This document shows, in pieces, positions 19,084 through 27,029 of a stretch of DNA of 64,000 nucleotides (its first letter is position 1; each line of letters starts with the position of its first letter). The stretch spans positions 5,518,001-5,582,000 of the forward strand of contig NZ_AP022616.1 of NCBI RefSeq assembly GCF_010731115.1. The letters are read 5' to 3'. Made by a program: the position numbers and the translations under genes. The notes beneath the pieces are model-generated. The model was not told the origin of the DNA and made no database searches. It saw only the letters and a list, made by a program, of their open reading frames with translations. Source of the DNA: Mycolicibacterium phocaicum (lineage in GTDB: Bacteria; Actinomycetota; Actinomycetes; Mycobacteriales; Mycobacteriaceae).

Positions 19084-20056
19084 GCGGGTCGTGGTCACCG
19101 GTGGTGGCGGATTCATCGGCGCCTACCTGGTCAAGCGGCTGGTGCGGGACGGCTGGCAGGTCGCGGTGGTGGACTCCATGGTCCGCGGCGATGCCAGCAG
19201 ATTCGCCGAAGTCGCCTCGGACGTAGAGCTTTTCACGTGCGACGTCCGCGATCAGGACGCCCTCGAGAAGGCATTCGCCGGCGCCGAGGTGGTCATGCAC
19301 CTGGCCGCCATCAACGGCACCCAGAACTTCTACACCCAACCGGAACTGGTGCTCGAGGTCGGCATGCTGGGCGCGCTGGCGGTCGTCAACGCGGGCCGCA
19401 ACGCCGGTGTGCCGGATCTGGTGGTGGCGTCCACGGCCGAGGTCTATCAGACACCGTCGATCATCCCGACGCCCGAGACCATCCCGCTGATGCTGCCCGA
19501 CAGCCTCAACCCCCGGTACTCCTACGGCGGCGGCAAGATCGCCAGTGAACTGATCGCCTTCAACTACGGTCAGGAGCACTACCGCCAGGTGCAGATCTTC
19601 CGGCCGCACAACATCTACGGGCCGAACATGGGCTGGAAGCACGTCGAGCCGCAATTCATCCTGCGGGCGCTGGGCTGCCAGGAGCGCGGTGATGCGGTGT
19701 TCCCGATCCAGGGTGACGGCACGGAGACCCGGTCCTTCTGCTACGTCGACGACTGTGTCGACGGCATCATGACGATGTACGAAAAAGGCGGGCACCGCGA
19801 GATTTACCACATCGGCAGTGACGTGGAGATGTCGATCCGTGAGCTGGCCGACCGCATCGGCGCCATCGTCGGCGTCGCGTTGGACGTCCAGCCCGGCGAG
19901 TCGCCCGCCGGGCAGACGAAGCGGCGCTGCCCCGACATCACGAAGATGGGCAAGCTGGGCTGGACGCCGCAGATCGCCCTGGACGACGGGCTGGCGCGCA
20001 CCGTGGCCTGGTACCGCGAGCACCGAAATGACGTGCCCGCAAACGACCTGATGTAG
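19076..20056 (+). CDS. NAD-dependent nucleotide-sugar epimerase/dehydratase
   Basis: 326 residues from GTG 19076. Extended SDR: '[14 protein letters not shown]' cofactor loop, 'DVRDQDAL' adenine pocket, 'HLAAING', catalytic '[11 protein letters not shown]' (Tyr-x3-Lys) and '[12 protein letters not shown]', typical of NDP-sugar 4-epimerases and 4,6-dehydratases. It would act on the product or substrate of the coupled dehydrogenase upstream, for example in making an amino-uronic acid. Its substrate cannot be fixed from sequence. Confidence 0.88.
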   Translation: MSKRVVVTGGGGFIGAYLVKRLVRDGWQVAVVDSMVRGDASRFAEVASDVELFTCDVRDQDALEKAFAGAEVVMHLAAINGTQNFYTQPELVLEVGMLGALAVVNAGRNAGVPDLVVASTAEVYQTPSIIPTPETIPLMLPDSLNPRYSYGGGKIASELIAFNYGQEHYRQVQIFRPHNIYGPNMGWKHVEPQFILRALGCQERGDAVFPIQGDGTETRSFCYVDDCVDGIMTMYEKGGHREIYHIGSDVEMSIRELADRIGAIVGVALDVQPGESPAGQTKRRCPDITKMGKLGWTPQIALDDGLARTVAWYREHRNDVPANDLM

Positions 20057-20074
20057 CCGGGCACAATAGCGGGT

Positions 20075-20833
20075 ATGAGGGCGCGCATCCTGGCACTGGT
20101 CGTCATCGCTGGGCTGCTGCTGACGGGCCTCGCGGCGCTGGTCTACAGCCTCACCCGTCCGGAACCGGAAGCGGTCCAGGCCAAGCCGTCGGCGCAGTTG
20201 CCGATGGTGGACAAGGCGTCGCTGGAGCGGGCGATCCACGATGCCTTCACGAGCCAGCCGCCGCAGGCGGTGATCTGTGAGCGCGGCCTCATCGCCCGGG
20301 TCGGGCAGAGCACGCGGTGTGACGTCACCATGTCACCGGCCTACGGGATTCAGCCGACCATCACGGTGTCCGGCGTCGACAACGGCAAGGTCAGCTATTC
20401 GATGACCCCCGCGGTTTCCAAGACCCAGTTGGAGGCGGCGGTGGCGGACATGGTGACCCGTGCGCGCAAGGCCGCCCCGGATTCCGTCGTGTGCCAGTCG
20501 GGGCTCGAGGGCAAGCAGGGTGCGGTGGCGTTGTGCGACATCACCGATGACGGATTCACCAGCCGACGTACCGCACTGGTGAGCGAAGTGTCCGGCCTCG
20601 CAATGAATTACGGCCTGACACCGGTGCTGGAGAAGTCGGTGGCGGAGAGTTCGCTTGCGACGCAACTGGGTCAGAGCCCCAGCACGGTCAAGTGCGACGG
20701 AGACGTCGACAGCAAGGTCGGCGCGACACAGCGGTGCACCGCGCTCGTCGGCGGCCAGAACCGCGCCTACACGCTGACGGTCACCGACGTCGCCGACGGC
20801 AAGGTGTCGTTCAGCTACAAGCCCACCGGCTGA
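20075..20833 (+). CDS. Membrane-anchored protein with three DUF4333-type repeats
   Basis: 252 residues. One N-terminal membrane helix ('ILALVVIAGLLLTGLAALVY', residues 5-24) anchors an exported region made of three tandem ~65-residue DUF4333-like units. Each has a pair of Cys about 12-17 residues apart ('CERG...RCDV', 'CQSG...LCDI', 'CDGD...RCTA') and a closing 'G(K)VSYS/VSFS'-type strand. Most DUF4333 proteins have one unit. The six Cys probably make three disulfides outside the membrane. Function unknown. It follows the epimerase by 18 bp and may be cotranscribed. Confidence 0.8.
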   Translation: MRARILALVVIAGLLLTGLAALVYSLTRPEPEAVQAKPSAQLPMVDKASLERAIHDAFTSQPPQAVICERGLIARVGQSTRCDVTMSPAYGIQPTITVSGVDNGKVSYSMTPAVSKTQLEAAVADMVTRARKAAPDSVVCQSGLEGKQGAVALCDITDDGFTSRRTALVSEVSGLAMNYGLTPVLEKSVAESSLATQLGQSPSTVKCDGDVDSKVGATQRCTALVGGQNRAYTLTVTDVADGKVSFSYKPTG

Positions 20834-20897
20834 GCAGACCCATCCGCCGGCCGGTTGGCTCCGAATCCCACTGAGAACGATTCGACTCGGAGGTTTG

Positions 20898-22256
20898 ATG
20901 GGGATCGAGTACAGCAGTGTGTTCGACGCGCCGCGCGACGACGTGTTCGCCTGGCATGCGCGGCCGGGCGCCATCCACCGGTTGCTGCCGCCGTGGCAGC
21001 CAATGAGCGTGGTCGCGGAAGCCGCGTCGCTGGCCGACGGGCGCGCCGTGCTCGGCCTGCCCGGCGGACTGCGCTGGAGCGCGCAACACAATCCGGCCGA
21101 CTACGCGCCGCCCGCGCGTTTCGTGGACGAATTGAGCCGGGACGGATTACGTTCGCTGCCAACGGCTTTGGTTGGGCATTGGCGACACGAACACTGCTTC
21201 GACGCCGTCGGTGACGGGCGCACCCGGGTCACCGACCGTGTCGACACACCGGTACCCGGGCCCCTGCTCGAGCAGACGTTCCGGTACCGGCACCGCCAGC
21301 TGAGCGACGACCTCGCCGCCCATCGATGGGCGCGCGAACACGGCGGGGGTCCCGGCTCGGTGGCGGTGACCGGGGCATCGGGACTGGTCGGCAGCGCCCT
21401 GACCGCCTTCCTGTCCACCGGCGGTCACCGGGTGATCCGGTTGGTGCGCCGCGAACCACGCGACGACACCGAACGCCGCTGGGATCCCGAATCACCCGCC
21501 GACGATCTGCTCGACGGGATCGACGCCGTGGTGCACCTCGCGGGCGCGTCGATTGCCGGCCGGTTCACCGACGCGCACAAGAAAGCGGTGCGCGACAGCC
21601 GGATCGAGCCGACCCGTCGGCTGGCCGAGTGCGCCGCCCGCGCGACGGACGGGCCGTCGGTCTTCGTCGGTGCGTCGGCGATCGGCTGGTACGGAGACGA
21701 CAGGGCCGACGAGCGCCTCGACGAATCGGCGCAACCGGGCGACGGGTTCCTGGCTGCCGTCGTGGCCGACTGGGAAGCGGCGACGGCGCCGGCCACCGCT
21801 GCCGGACTGCGGGTCGTCAACGTCCGCACCGGGATCGTGCAGACGCCGCGCGGCGGCACCCTGCAGCTGATGCGGCCGCTGTTCGCCGCCGGTCTCGGCG
21901 GTCCGCTCGGCGACGGGCGGCAATGGCTGTCCTGGATCGACATCGACGACCTGATTGACGTGTACCACCGCGCGCTGGTCGACACCGCGCTGTCGGGCCC
22001 CGTGAATGCCGTTGCGCCACAACCCGTCCGCAACGCCGACTACACCCGGACGCTGGCCGGGGTGTTGCACCGACCCGCCGTGTTGCCCGTACCCGCGCTG
22101 GGGCCGGCACTGCTGCTCGGCCGGCAGGGGGCCCGCGAGCTGGCCATGGCCAGTCAGCGCGTGGTGCCAGGCCGGCTCATCGAGGCCGGCCACCGCTTCC
22201 GGCGCCCGGACCTCGAACAGTGCCTGCGCCACCAGTTGGGGAAGGCGGTCCGATGA
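20898..22256 (+). CDS. TIGR01777-family epimerase with N-terminal SRPBCC domain
   Basis: 452 residues from ATG 20898 (CGGAGG 4 bases upstream; a TTG one codon earlier is the only alternative). Residues 1-145 form an SRPBCC/START-like domain ('YSSVFDAPRDDVFAWHARPG') and the rest is a YfcH/TIGR01777 atypical SDR with 'VAVTGASGLVGSALTAFL', 'HLAGASIAGRF' and 'SWIDIDDLIDVYHRAL'. The two-domain fusion is common in actinobacteria. Its substrate is unknown. It overlaps a second, free-standing SRPBCC gene by 4 bases. Confidence 0.88.
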   Translation: MGIEYSSVFDAPRDDVFAWHARPGAIHRLLPPWQPMSVVAEAASLADGRAVLGLPGGLRWSAQHNPADYAPPARFVDELSRDGLRSLPTALVGHWRHEHCFDAVGDGRTRVTDRVDTPVPGPLLEQTFRYRHRQLSDDLAAHRWAREHGGGPGSVAVTGASGLVGSALTAFLSTGGHRVIRLVRREPRDDTERRWDPESPADDLLDGIDAVVHLAGASIAGRFTDAHKKAVRDSRIEPTRRLAECAARATDGPSVFVGASAIGWYGDDRADERLDESAQPGDGFLAAVVADWEAATAPATAAGLRVVNVRTGIVQTPRGGTLQLMRPLFAAGLGGPLGDGRQWLSWIDIDDLIDVYHRALVDTALSGPVNAVAPQPVRNADYTRTLAGVLHRPAVLPVPALGPALLLGRQGARELAMASQRVVPGRLIEAGHRFRRPDLEQCLRHQLGKAVR

Positions 22257-22684
22257 TCGACGCGCAGCGACAGGTGGTGGTGGCCGCGCCGGCCGACGCC
22301 GTCTTCGCGTACCTGGCGGACTTCACCACGACAACACAGTGGGACCCCGGCACCGTCCGCACCGAACGCATCGCGGGCGACGGCGGTGTGGGTACCCGGT
22401 ACGCGAACACGTCCCGCTTCGCCGGCCGCACCTCGGAGATCACGTACGAAGTCACCAGCCTGACGCCGGGGCAGTCGATCGAACTGCGCGGCGTCAATCG
22501 GTACCTGGTCGCGCGCGACACCATCACCGTGGTGCCGCATGTCGACGGCACTGCGGTCACCTACCGGATCAGGTTCGCGTTCCAGGGATGGCTGCGGTGG
22601 ATCGAGCCCCTGCTCCAGCTCGCGGTGGCGCGCCTCCTCGACGACGGCGCGCGCGGGCTGCGGCGCGAACTCGCTCGAATCTGA
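22253..22684 (+). CDS. SRPBCC-family polyketide cyclase/dehydrase-like protein
   Basis: 143 residues from ATG 22253 (ATGA overlap with the upstream gene). Helix-grip fold opening 'DAQRQVVVAAPADAVFAYLA' and 'TQWDPGT', ending in an amphipathic helix. It probably binds a hydrophobic ligand and works with the SRPBCC-epimerase fusion encoded just upstream. It is convergent with the SDR gene of the sigK operon, 15 bases away. Confidence 0.82.
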   Translation: MIDAQRQVVVAAPADAVFAYLADFTTTTQWDPGTVRTERIAGDGGVGTRYANTSRFAGRTSEITYEVTSLTPGQSIELRGVNRYLVARDTITVVPHVDGTAVTYRIRFAFQGWLRWIEPLLQLAVARLLDDGARGLRRELARI

Positions 22685-22699
22685 TTGCGCGACAAGCTC

Positions 22700-23644
22700 T
22701 CACAAACCGACGGCGGCCGCGCAGTATTGCCACACCTGCCGCACCTGGGCGTCGTCGTCGTGCGCGGTGGGCAGGTAATGCGTGGGACGGATCCGGCGGT
22801 CGTGCCAGAACCGTCCCGACTCCGGCGGCGGGTCCGTCGCCGTCAGCCACACGGCGGTGTCGGCGGCCTGTTCGGGCGTCCGCAGGATCGGACGCGTCAC
22901 GCGACGGAACCCGGGCAGTGACTGCGCGACGCCCGGGGTGTCGGCCCAGCCGGGATGCATGGCCGCCACCACCAGTTCGGGCCAGCGCCGCGCCAGTAGC
23001 GGCGTCAACGCGACCTGGACGCGCTTACTGCGCGCGTACGCCGTGGCACCGCGGTAATGCCCGCGCCGGTACTCGATGTCATCGACCGGAAGTGCCTGGG
23101 TGTACATGCCTCCGGAGGACATCAGGACCACCCGCGCCGCCGTGGTCAGCCCCGGCCGCAGGAGTTCGGTCAGCAACACCGGCCCCAGAACGTGGGTGGC
23201 CAGCGAGAGCTCATGTCCTTCAGCACTTTCCGTGCGCTCTTCGGGCATGACACCGGCGTTGTGGATCACGGCGTCGAGCCGTGCGTGCCGCGACAGCAGG
23301 TCCGCGGCGAACAATCGGACCGCGGCCAGGTGCGACACGTCGCACACCTCCACTGCCACGTCGGCGGCCGGCGCGACGGTGAGCACATGGTGTCGCGCGG
23401 CCTCGCCGCGGGCCCGGTCCCGCACCGTCATCAACACCGTCGCCCCGAGCATCGCGAGTTCGGTGGCGATGGCCTTGCCGATACCCGAGTTCGCGCCGGT
23501 GACCAGCACGGTGCGGCCGGCGAGGGCGCCGGCCGGCAGCTCGGGGGTACGCCAGAGCTGTTGCCGCACAGCCAGACCCAGCCGGGAGTAACCGAGTACG
23601 ACGGAGCGATCGAGCAGATCGTCGAAGAAGGCGCCGACCGTCAT
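22700..23644 (-). CDS. SDR-family oxidoreductase (retinol-dehydrogenase/DHRS12-like)
   Basis: 314 residues from ATG 23644. An N-terminal extension ('FFDDLLDRSVVLGYSRLGL') precedes the cofactor loop 'VTGANSGIGKAIA', then 'HNAGVM', catalytic Ser in 'LMSSGGMY' and 'AYARSKRVQ' (Tyr-x3-Lys). It begins 2 bases after the rskA stop, so it is the last gene of the sigK operon. In M. tuberculosis this position after rskA is not occupied by an SDR, as far as I recall. Likely a lipid or aldehyde reductase, from context only. Confidence 0.85.
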   Translation of the reverse strand: MTVGAFFDDLLDRSVVLGYSRLGLAVRQQLWRTPELPAGALAGRTVLVTGANSGIGKAIATELAMLGATVLMTVRDRARGEAARHHVLTVAPAADVAVEVCDVSHLAAVRLFAADLLSRHARLDAVIHNAGVMPEERTESAEGHELSLATHVLGPVLLTELLRPGLTTAARVVLMSSGGMYTQALPVDDIEYRRGHYRGATAYARSKRVQVALTPLLARRWPELVVAAMHPGWADTPGVAQSLPGFRRVTRPILRTPEQAADTAVWLTATDPPPESGRFWHDRRIRPTHYLPTAHDDDAQVRQVWQYCAAAVGL

Positions 23645-23646
23645 CG

Positions 23647-24393
23647 TCAGATCAGGGAGACGACGACGACCGGGCTGCTCGTCGGCTGGCTCGATCCGGA
23701 CCCGGGCTCGACCGTCACCGCCACCTTGGCGGCCGAGTCCAGCGCGGGTATCACCTCGCCGCCGGGCGGCGGCATGGTGTCGGCGCTCATGGTGCCGGCG
23801 GACCGCGGCGCTCCCGACGCCGGGATGAACCACATCTGGTAGACGTGGCCTGCCGGTGGCGCAGGCACATTCGCCATGGCCACCACCACGGCATTGGCCT
23901 GTTGGGACGCGCTGAGGGTGATGGTGCCCCCGGCGACCGGCGCCGAGTACGTGCGGATATCGGGGTTGGCCAGCACCTGCGACACCGTCGGCTGTGCCGG
24001 GTGCTCGGCGAAGCGATCGGCGATCACCGTCGTGCCGATGGCGATCGCGCAGATCACCGCGGCGGCCGCCGCGAGCCGGACGAGCAGCCGGCGTCGCCGG
24101 GTTCGCTTGAGCGCCAACTCATCCGAACTGCGCTCGGCGGCCTGGATGCCGATGGCCTGCAGGATGCGCATGCGCAGTTCGGCGGGCGGCGTCAGGGTGT
24201 CACCCGCGGTGAGCACTGCCATGGTCTCCTGGGTGTCGCCGACGATGCGGGCGAACGCCTGCGCGGTGTGCGGCGCCGCGACGCCGAGGCGGCCGGCGAT
24301 GTCCGAGCGTTCGGCCTCGGACACCGCGTCGAGTGCATATACGTACGCGAGATCGAGCAATTGCTGTTCGTCGTCGGTGTAGCTGTCAGGCAT
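23647..24393 (-). CDS. rskA: Anti-sigma-K factor RskA
   Basis: 248 residues overlapping sigK by 8 bases. Cytoplasmic N-terminal anti-sigma domain (residues ~1-95, 'DEQQLLDLAYVYALDAVSEAER'), one membrane helix at ~104-126 and an extracytoplasmic RskA C-terminal domain ('GGTITLSASQQANAVVVAMA', 'YQMWFIPASGAPRSAGTM'). RskA holds SigK inactive and is removed by regulated intramembrane proteolysis (Rip1) on an outside signal. Gene order sigK-rskA is as in M. tuberculosis Rv0445c-Rv0444c. Confidence 0.93.
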   Translation of the reverse strand: MPDSYTDDEQQLLDLAYVYALDAVSEAERSDIAGRLGVAAPHTAQAFARIVGDTQETMAVLTAGDTLTPPAELRMRILQAIGIQAAERSSDELALKRTRRRRLLVRLAAAAAVICAIAIGTTVIADRFAEHPAQPTVSQVLANPDIRTYSAPVAGGTITLSASQQANAVVVAMANVPAPPAGHVYQMWFIPASGAPRSAGTMSADTMPPPGGEVIPALDSAAKVAVTVEPGSGSSQPTSSPVVVVSLI

Positions 24394-25024
24394 CGGTGCC
24401 CACCCCCAAGCAGTTCTTCAGGCGGATCAGGCCGTCCCGGATTCGGGCCTTGATGGTGGGGAGCGTGACGGCGAGGTGCTCGGCGACCTCCCGATAGGTG
24501 TGGCCGCTGTAGTACGCCAGGCCGATGGCTTCCCGCTGGACGGCGGTCAGTCCGTCGAGGCAGTCGGTGACCTCCTGCTCGTCGAGTCGCTGTCCCACTT
24601 CATCGGCGACGCTGTCGTGCTCGCGGCCCAGGCTCGAGGCGCCGTAGACGTGGTTGCGATCGGCGGCCGACTGTTCGGAGCGGACCCGATCGATACTGCG
24701 GCGGTGGGTCAACGTCATCAGCCAGCCGATCGGGCTGGCCAGCGCGGGGTCGTATTGCCGTGCCGCCGACGACCACACCTGCAGGAACACCTCCTGCACG
24801 ACGTCCTCGGCCAGGGTCCGGTCCCGCACGACGCGATAGGCGAGGCCGAACACCCGTGGCGAGGTCAGGTCGTAGAACTCGGCGAAAGCCGCACTGTCGC
24901 CGTCGGCGATCGCGGTGAGCAGAGCTACGCGGTCCGGCTCACCCACCATCGGTGAATCGTCGCACGGCTGCGCGGGAACCGCGTCGATCTGACGCAACCC
25001 GTCGGATCCGGACGGCGTGCTCAC
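24386..25024 (-). CDS. sigK: ECF RNA polymerase sigma factor SigK
   Basis: 212 residues from GTG 25024, which overlaps the upstream stop in GTGA. An internal ATG at 24949 would give 187 residues, the length of M. tuberculosis SigK. Region 2 ('FAEFYDLTSPRVFGLAYRVV', 'AEDVVQEVFLQVW') and region 4 ('LTAVQREAIGLAYYSGHTYR') are intact. Two Cys, in 'VTDCLDG' and 'LKNCLG' (130 and 180 in the short numbering), match in context and 50-residue spacing the disulfide pair that senses redox state in M. tuberculosis SigK. It sits between ufaA1 and rskA. Confidence 0.93.
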   Translation of the reverse strand: MSTPSGSDGLRQIDAVPAQPCDDSPMVGEPDRVALLTAIADGDSAAFAEFYDLTSPRVFGLAYRVVRDRTLAEDVVQEVFLQVWSSAARQYDPALASPIGWLMTLTHRRSIDRVRSEQSAADRNHVYGASSLGREHDSVADEVGQRLDEQEVTDCLDGLTAVQREAIGLAYYSGHTYREVAEHLAVTLPTIKARIRDGLIRLKNCLGVGTDA

Positions 25025-26310
25025 GATCGCGCCTTCGGCTGCAGGACCAGCTGGTGCAGGTCCAGGTAGCCCGAGGCGAAGCCCGCCTCGGAGTAGGCGA
25101 GGTAGAAACGCCACATCCGCCGGAAGATGCGGTCGAATCCCAGTGCGTCGGCGCCGGCGCTGTTCGCGGTGAATCGCTGCAGCCACAGCCGGAGGGTGTG
25201 GGCGTAGTGCGGTCCGAACGAATACCGGTCGGTGATGCGCAGTGCGGTGTGCGCGCTGATCGACCGTTCCATGAGGTTGACCGATGGCAGGAACCCACCG
25301 GGGAAGATGTACTTGTGCACCCAGGTGTAGGTGTCACGGGAAGCCAGCATGCGCTTGTGCGGCATGGTGATCAGCTGCAGGCCGACCCGGCCGTCGGCCG
25401 CGAGGAGGCGCTCGAGCGTGCGCAGGTAGGCCGGTAGGTAGCGGTACCCGACGGCCTCGATCATCTCGATGGAGACGATCGCGTCGTACGTCCCGGTGAT
25501 GTCGCGGTAGTCGCACAGCTCGACGGTGATGCGGTCCGACAGCCCGGCGGCGGCGATGCGCTCACGGGCCAGCAGCTGCTGCTCGCGAGACAGGGTGACG
25601 GTGTGGACGTGCGCGCCACGCTGCGCGGCCCGGATCGCCAATTCGCCCCAGCCGGTGCCGATTTCGAGCAGCCGCGTGCCGGTCCCGACGCCGGTGACGT
25701 CCAGCAGCCGGTCGATCTTGCGGTGTTGCGCGGCCGCCAGGTCGCGCCAGGCCGGTGGCGGGTCGAGCGTGTCGAACAGCGCGCACGAGTAGGTCAGCGT
25801 CGGATCGAGGAACATGCTGAACAACTCGTTGGACAGGTCGTAGTGATGGGCGATGTTCGCGCGCGTATCCGCCTGCGCTCCACGATGGTTGCGCGGTGTC
25901 TGCGGTAGCAGGACCGAGCGCAGTCCCTGGAACATGGCCGGCACCACGGTGTCGATGCGGGACGCCAGCGCGGTGAGTACGGCGGTGAGCTCGGGCGCGG
26001 ACCAGTCACCGACCATGTACGCCTCACCGAAGCCGATCAGGCCACTGTTCGCGATGCGACCGAAGAAATCGTCGGGGCGGTGCAACAACATTCGCGGTGC
26101 GGCCGGATCAGCGGCACCGGCCGCACCCTGGACGGTGCCGTCCGGATACTCCACCCGCACCGGCAGGTCCCGTACCGCGGCCCGGAACAACGCCCGGGTG
26201 ACGGGCGTACCCAGCCGGGTGCGCAGACCGCTCGGCACCTGCGCGATGTCGGTCCATCTGGCCGGCAGGAACGGATCGTACGCGGCACCGTCGTGGAGTT
26301 GATTCGTCAT
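25021..26310 (-). CDS. ufaA1: Cyclopropane-fatty-acyl-phospholipid synthase family methyltransferase (UfaA1-like)
   Basis: 429 residues from ATG 26310, ATGA-coupled to DUF1365. SAM-binding motif 'LLEIGTGWGELAIRAA', substrate-loop features 'HYDLSNELFSMFLDPTLTYS' and 'YRYLPAY', and the bicarbonate/active-site region 'VSIEMIEAVG'. The family methylates cis double bonds of phospholipid acyl chains to cyclopropyl, methylene or methyl groups. M. tuberculosis UfaA1 (Rv0447c, 427 aa) has been linked to tuberculostearic acid. Operon partners DUF1365 and an FAD oxidoreductase are conserved. Confidence 0.92.
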   Translation of the reverse strand: MTNQLHDGAAYDPFLPARWTDIAQVPSGLRTRLGTPVTRALFRAAVRDLPVRVEYPDGTVQGAAGAADPAAPRMLLHRPDDFFGRIANSGLIGFGEAYMVGDWSAPELTAVLTALASRIDTVVPAMFQGLRSVLLPQTPRNHRGAQADTRANIAHHYDLSNELFSMFLDPTLTYSCALFDTLDPPPAWRDLAAAQHRKIDRLLDVTGVGTGTRLLEIGTGWGELAIRAAQRGAHVHTVTLSREQQLLARERIAAAGLSDRITVELCDYRDITGTYDAIVSIEMIEAVGYRYLPAYLRTLERLLAADGRVGLQLITMPHKRMLASRDTYTWVHKYIFPGGFLPSVNLMERSISAHTALRITDRYSFGPHYAHTLRLWLQRFTANSAGADALGFDRIFRRMWRFYLAYSEAGFASGYLDLHQLVLQPKARS

Positions 26311-27029
26311 AGGGCGGCCTCCTGGGGGCGGGGGTGCAGTGGCAGTCCGCGCGCCCACAGGCGCACGCCTTGCCAACGGATGCGGGCGAGGACCAGCAGC
26401 GGCGCCAGTGGCGCTGCCAGTGCGGTGGTCAGAACGGTTGCGGGGCGCGCGGGGTGGACCGACCCGGTCCAGGTCGCGGTCAGCACGACTGCGCCGGACG
26501 CGTCGAGCAGGGTGACCGCCACGCCGAGCCGGCCCCGGTTGGGTTCGGGGACGCGCAGCACGTACCGGCCGCTGACGGGGTTGAACGGCGAGACGTAGAA
26601 CGCCTTCGGCACGACGACCTCGCCGCGATGATCGGCGCGCAACAGGTAGCGGTGCCGGCCGCCGTAGGTGTTGTGCACCTCGGCGACGGCGCACACCAGC
26701 GCGCCGCCGGCGTCGTGGCACCAGTAGACGGTCAGCGGATTGAACACGAAACCGAAGACCCTGGCATTGGCCAGCATTCGGATGTGGCCGCCGCCGAGGT
26801 CGATTCCGTGTTCGCCGAGATAGGCGTCGACGTTCTCCCGCAGGGTGCGGCGCGGATCGCCGGCATGGTCGGCGGCGTGGAACCCGGCCAACCGCCGCAA
26901 CAGGCGGGGCAGCTCGGGCACGGCGTCGAGGTCGACCAGCCAGCTGTAGCTGCGGTAGGTGAACGCGTGCCGCACCGGCACGGTGCGCGCGTGGTGGATC
27001 CTGGTCCGCACGATCTGTGGTGGGCTCAT
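26307..27029 (-). CDS. DUF1365 protein (Rv0448c-like)
   Basis: 240 residues. Family-typical blocks 'HAFTYRSYSWLVDLD', 'NPLTVYWCHDAGGAL', 'EVHNTYGGRHRYLL' and 'KAFYVSPFNPV'. DUF1365 proteins are encoded next to FAD-dependent amine-oxidase-like proteins and cyclopropane-synthase-like methyltransferases in many bacteria, and are presumed to help modify unsaturated fatty acids; the reaction is unproven. It overlaps both neighbours by 4 bases. Confidence 0.9.
   Translation of the reverse strand: MSPPQIVRTRIHHARTVPVRHAFTYRSYSWLVDLDAVPELPRLLRRLAGFHAADHAGDPRRTLRENVDAYLGEHGIDLGGGHIRMLANARVFGFVFNPLTVYWCHDAGGALVCAVAEVHNTYGGRHRYLLRADHRGEVVVPKAFYVSPFNPVSGRYVLRVPEPNRGRLGVAVTLLDASGAVVLTATWTGSVHPARPATVLTTALAAPLAPLLVLARIRWQGVRLWARGLPLHPRPQEAAL

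Noticed and set aside
24950..25186. Longer SigK start upstream of GTG 25024
   Set aside because: Would overlap the UfaA1 C-terminus extensively; GTG 25024 with GTGA coupling or ATG 24949 are the only sensible starts.
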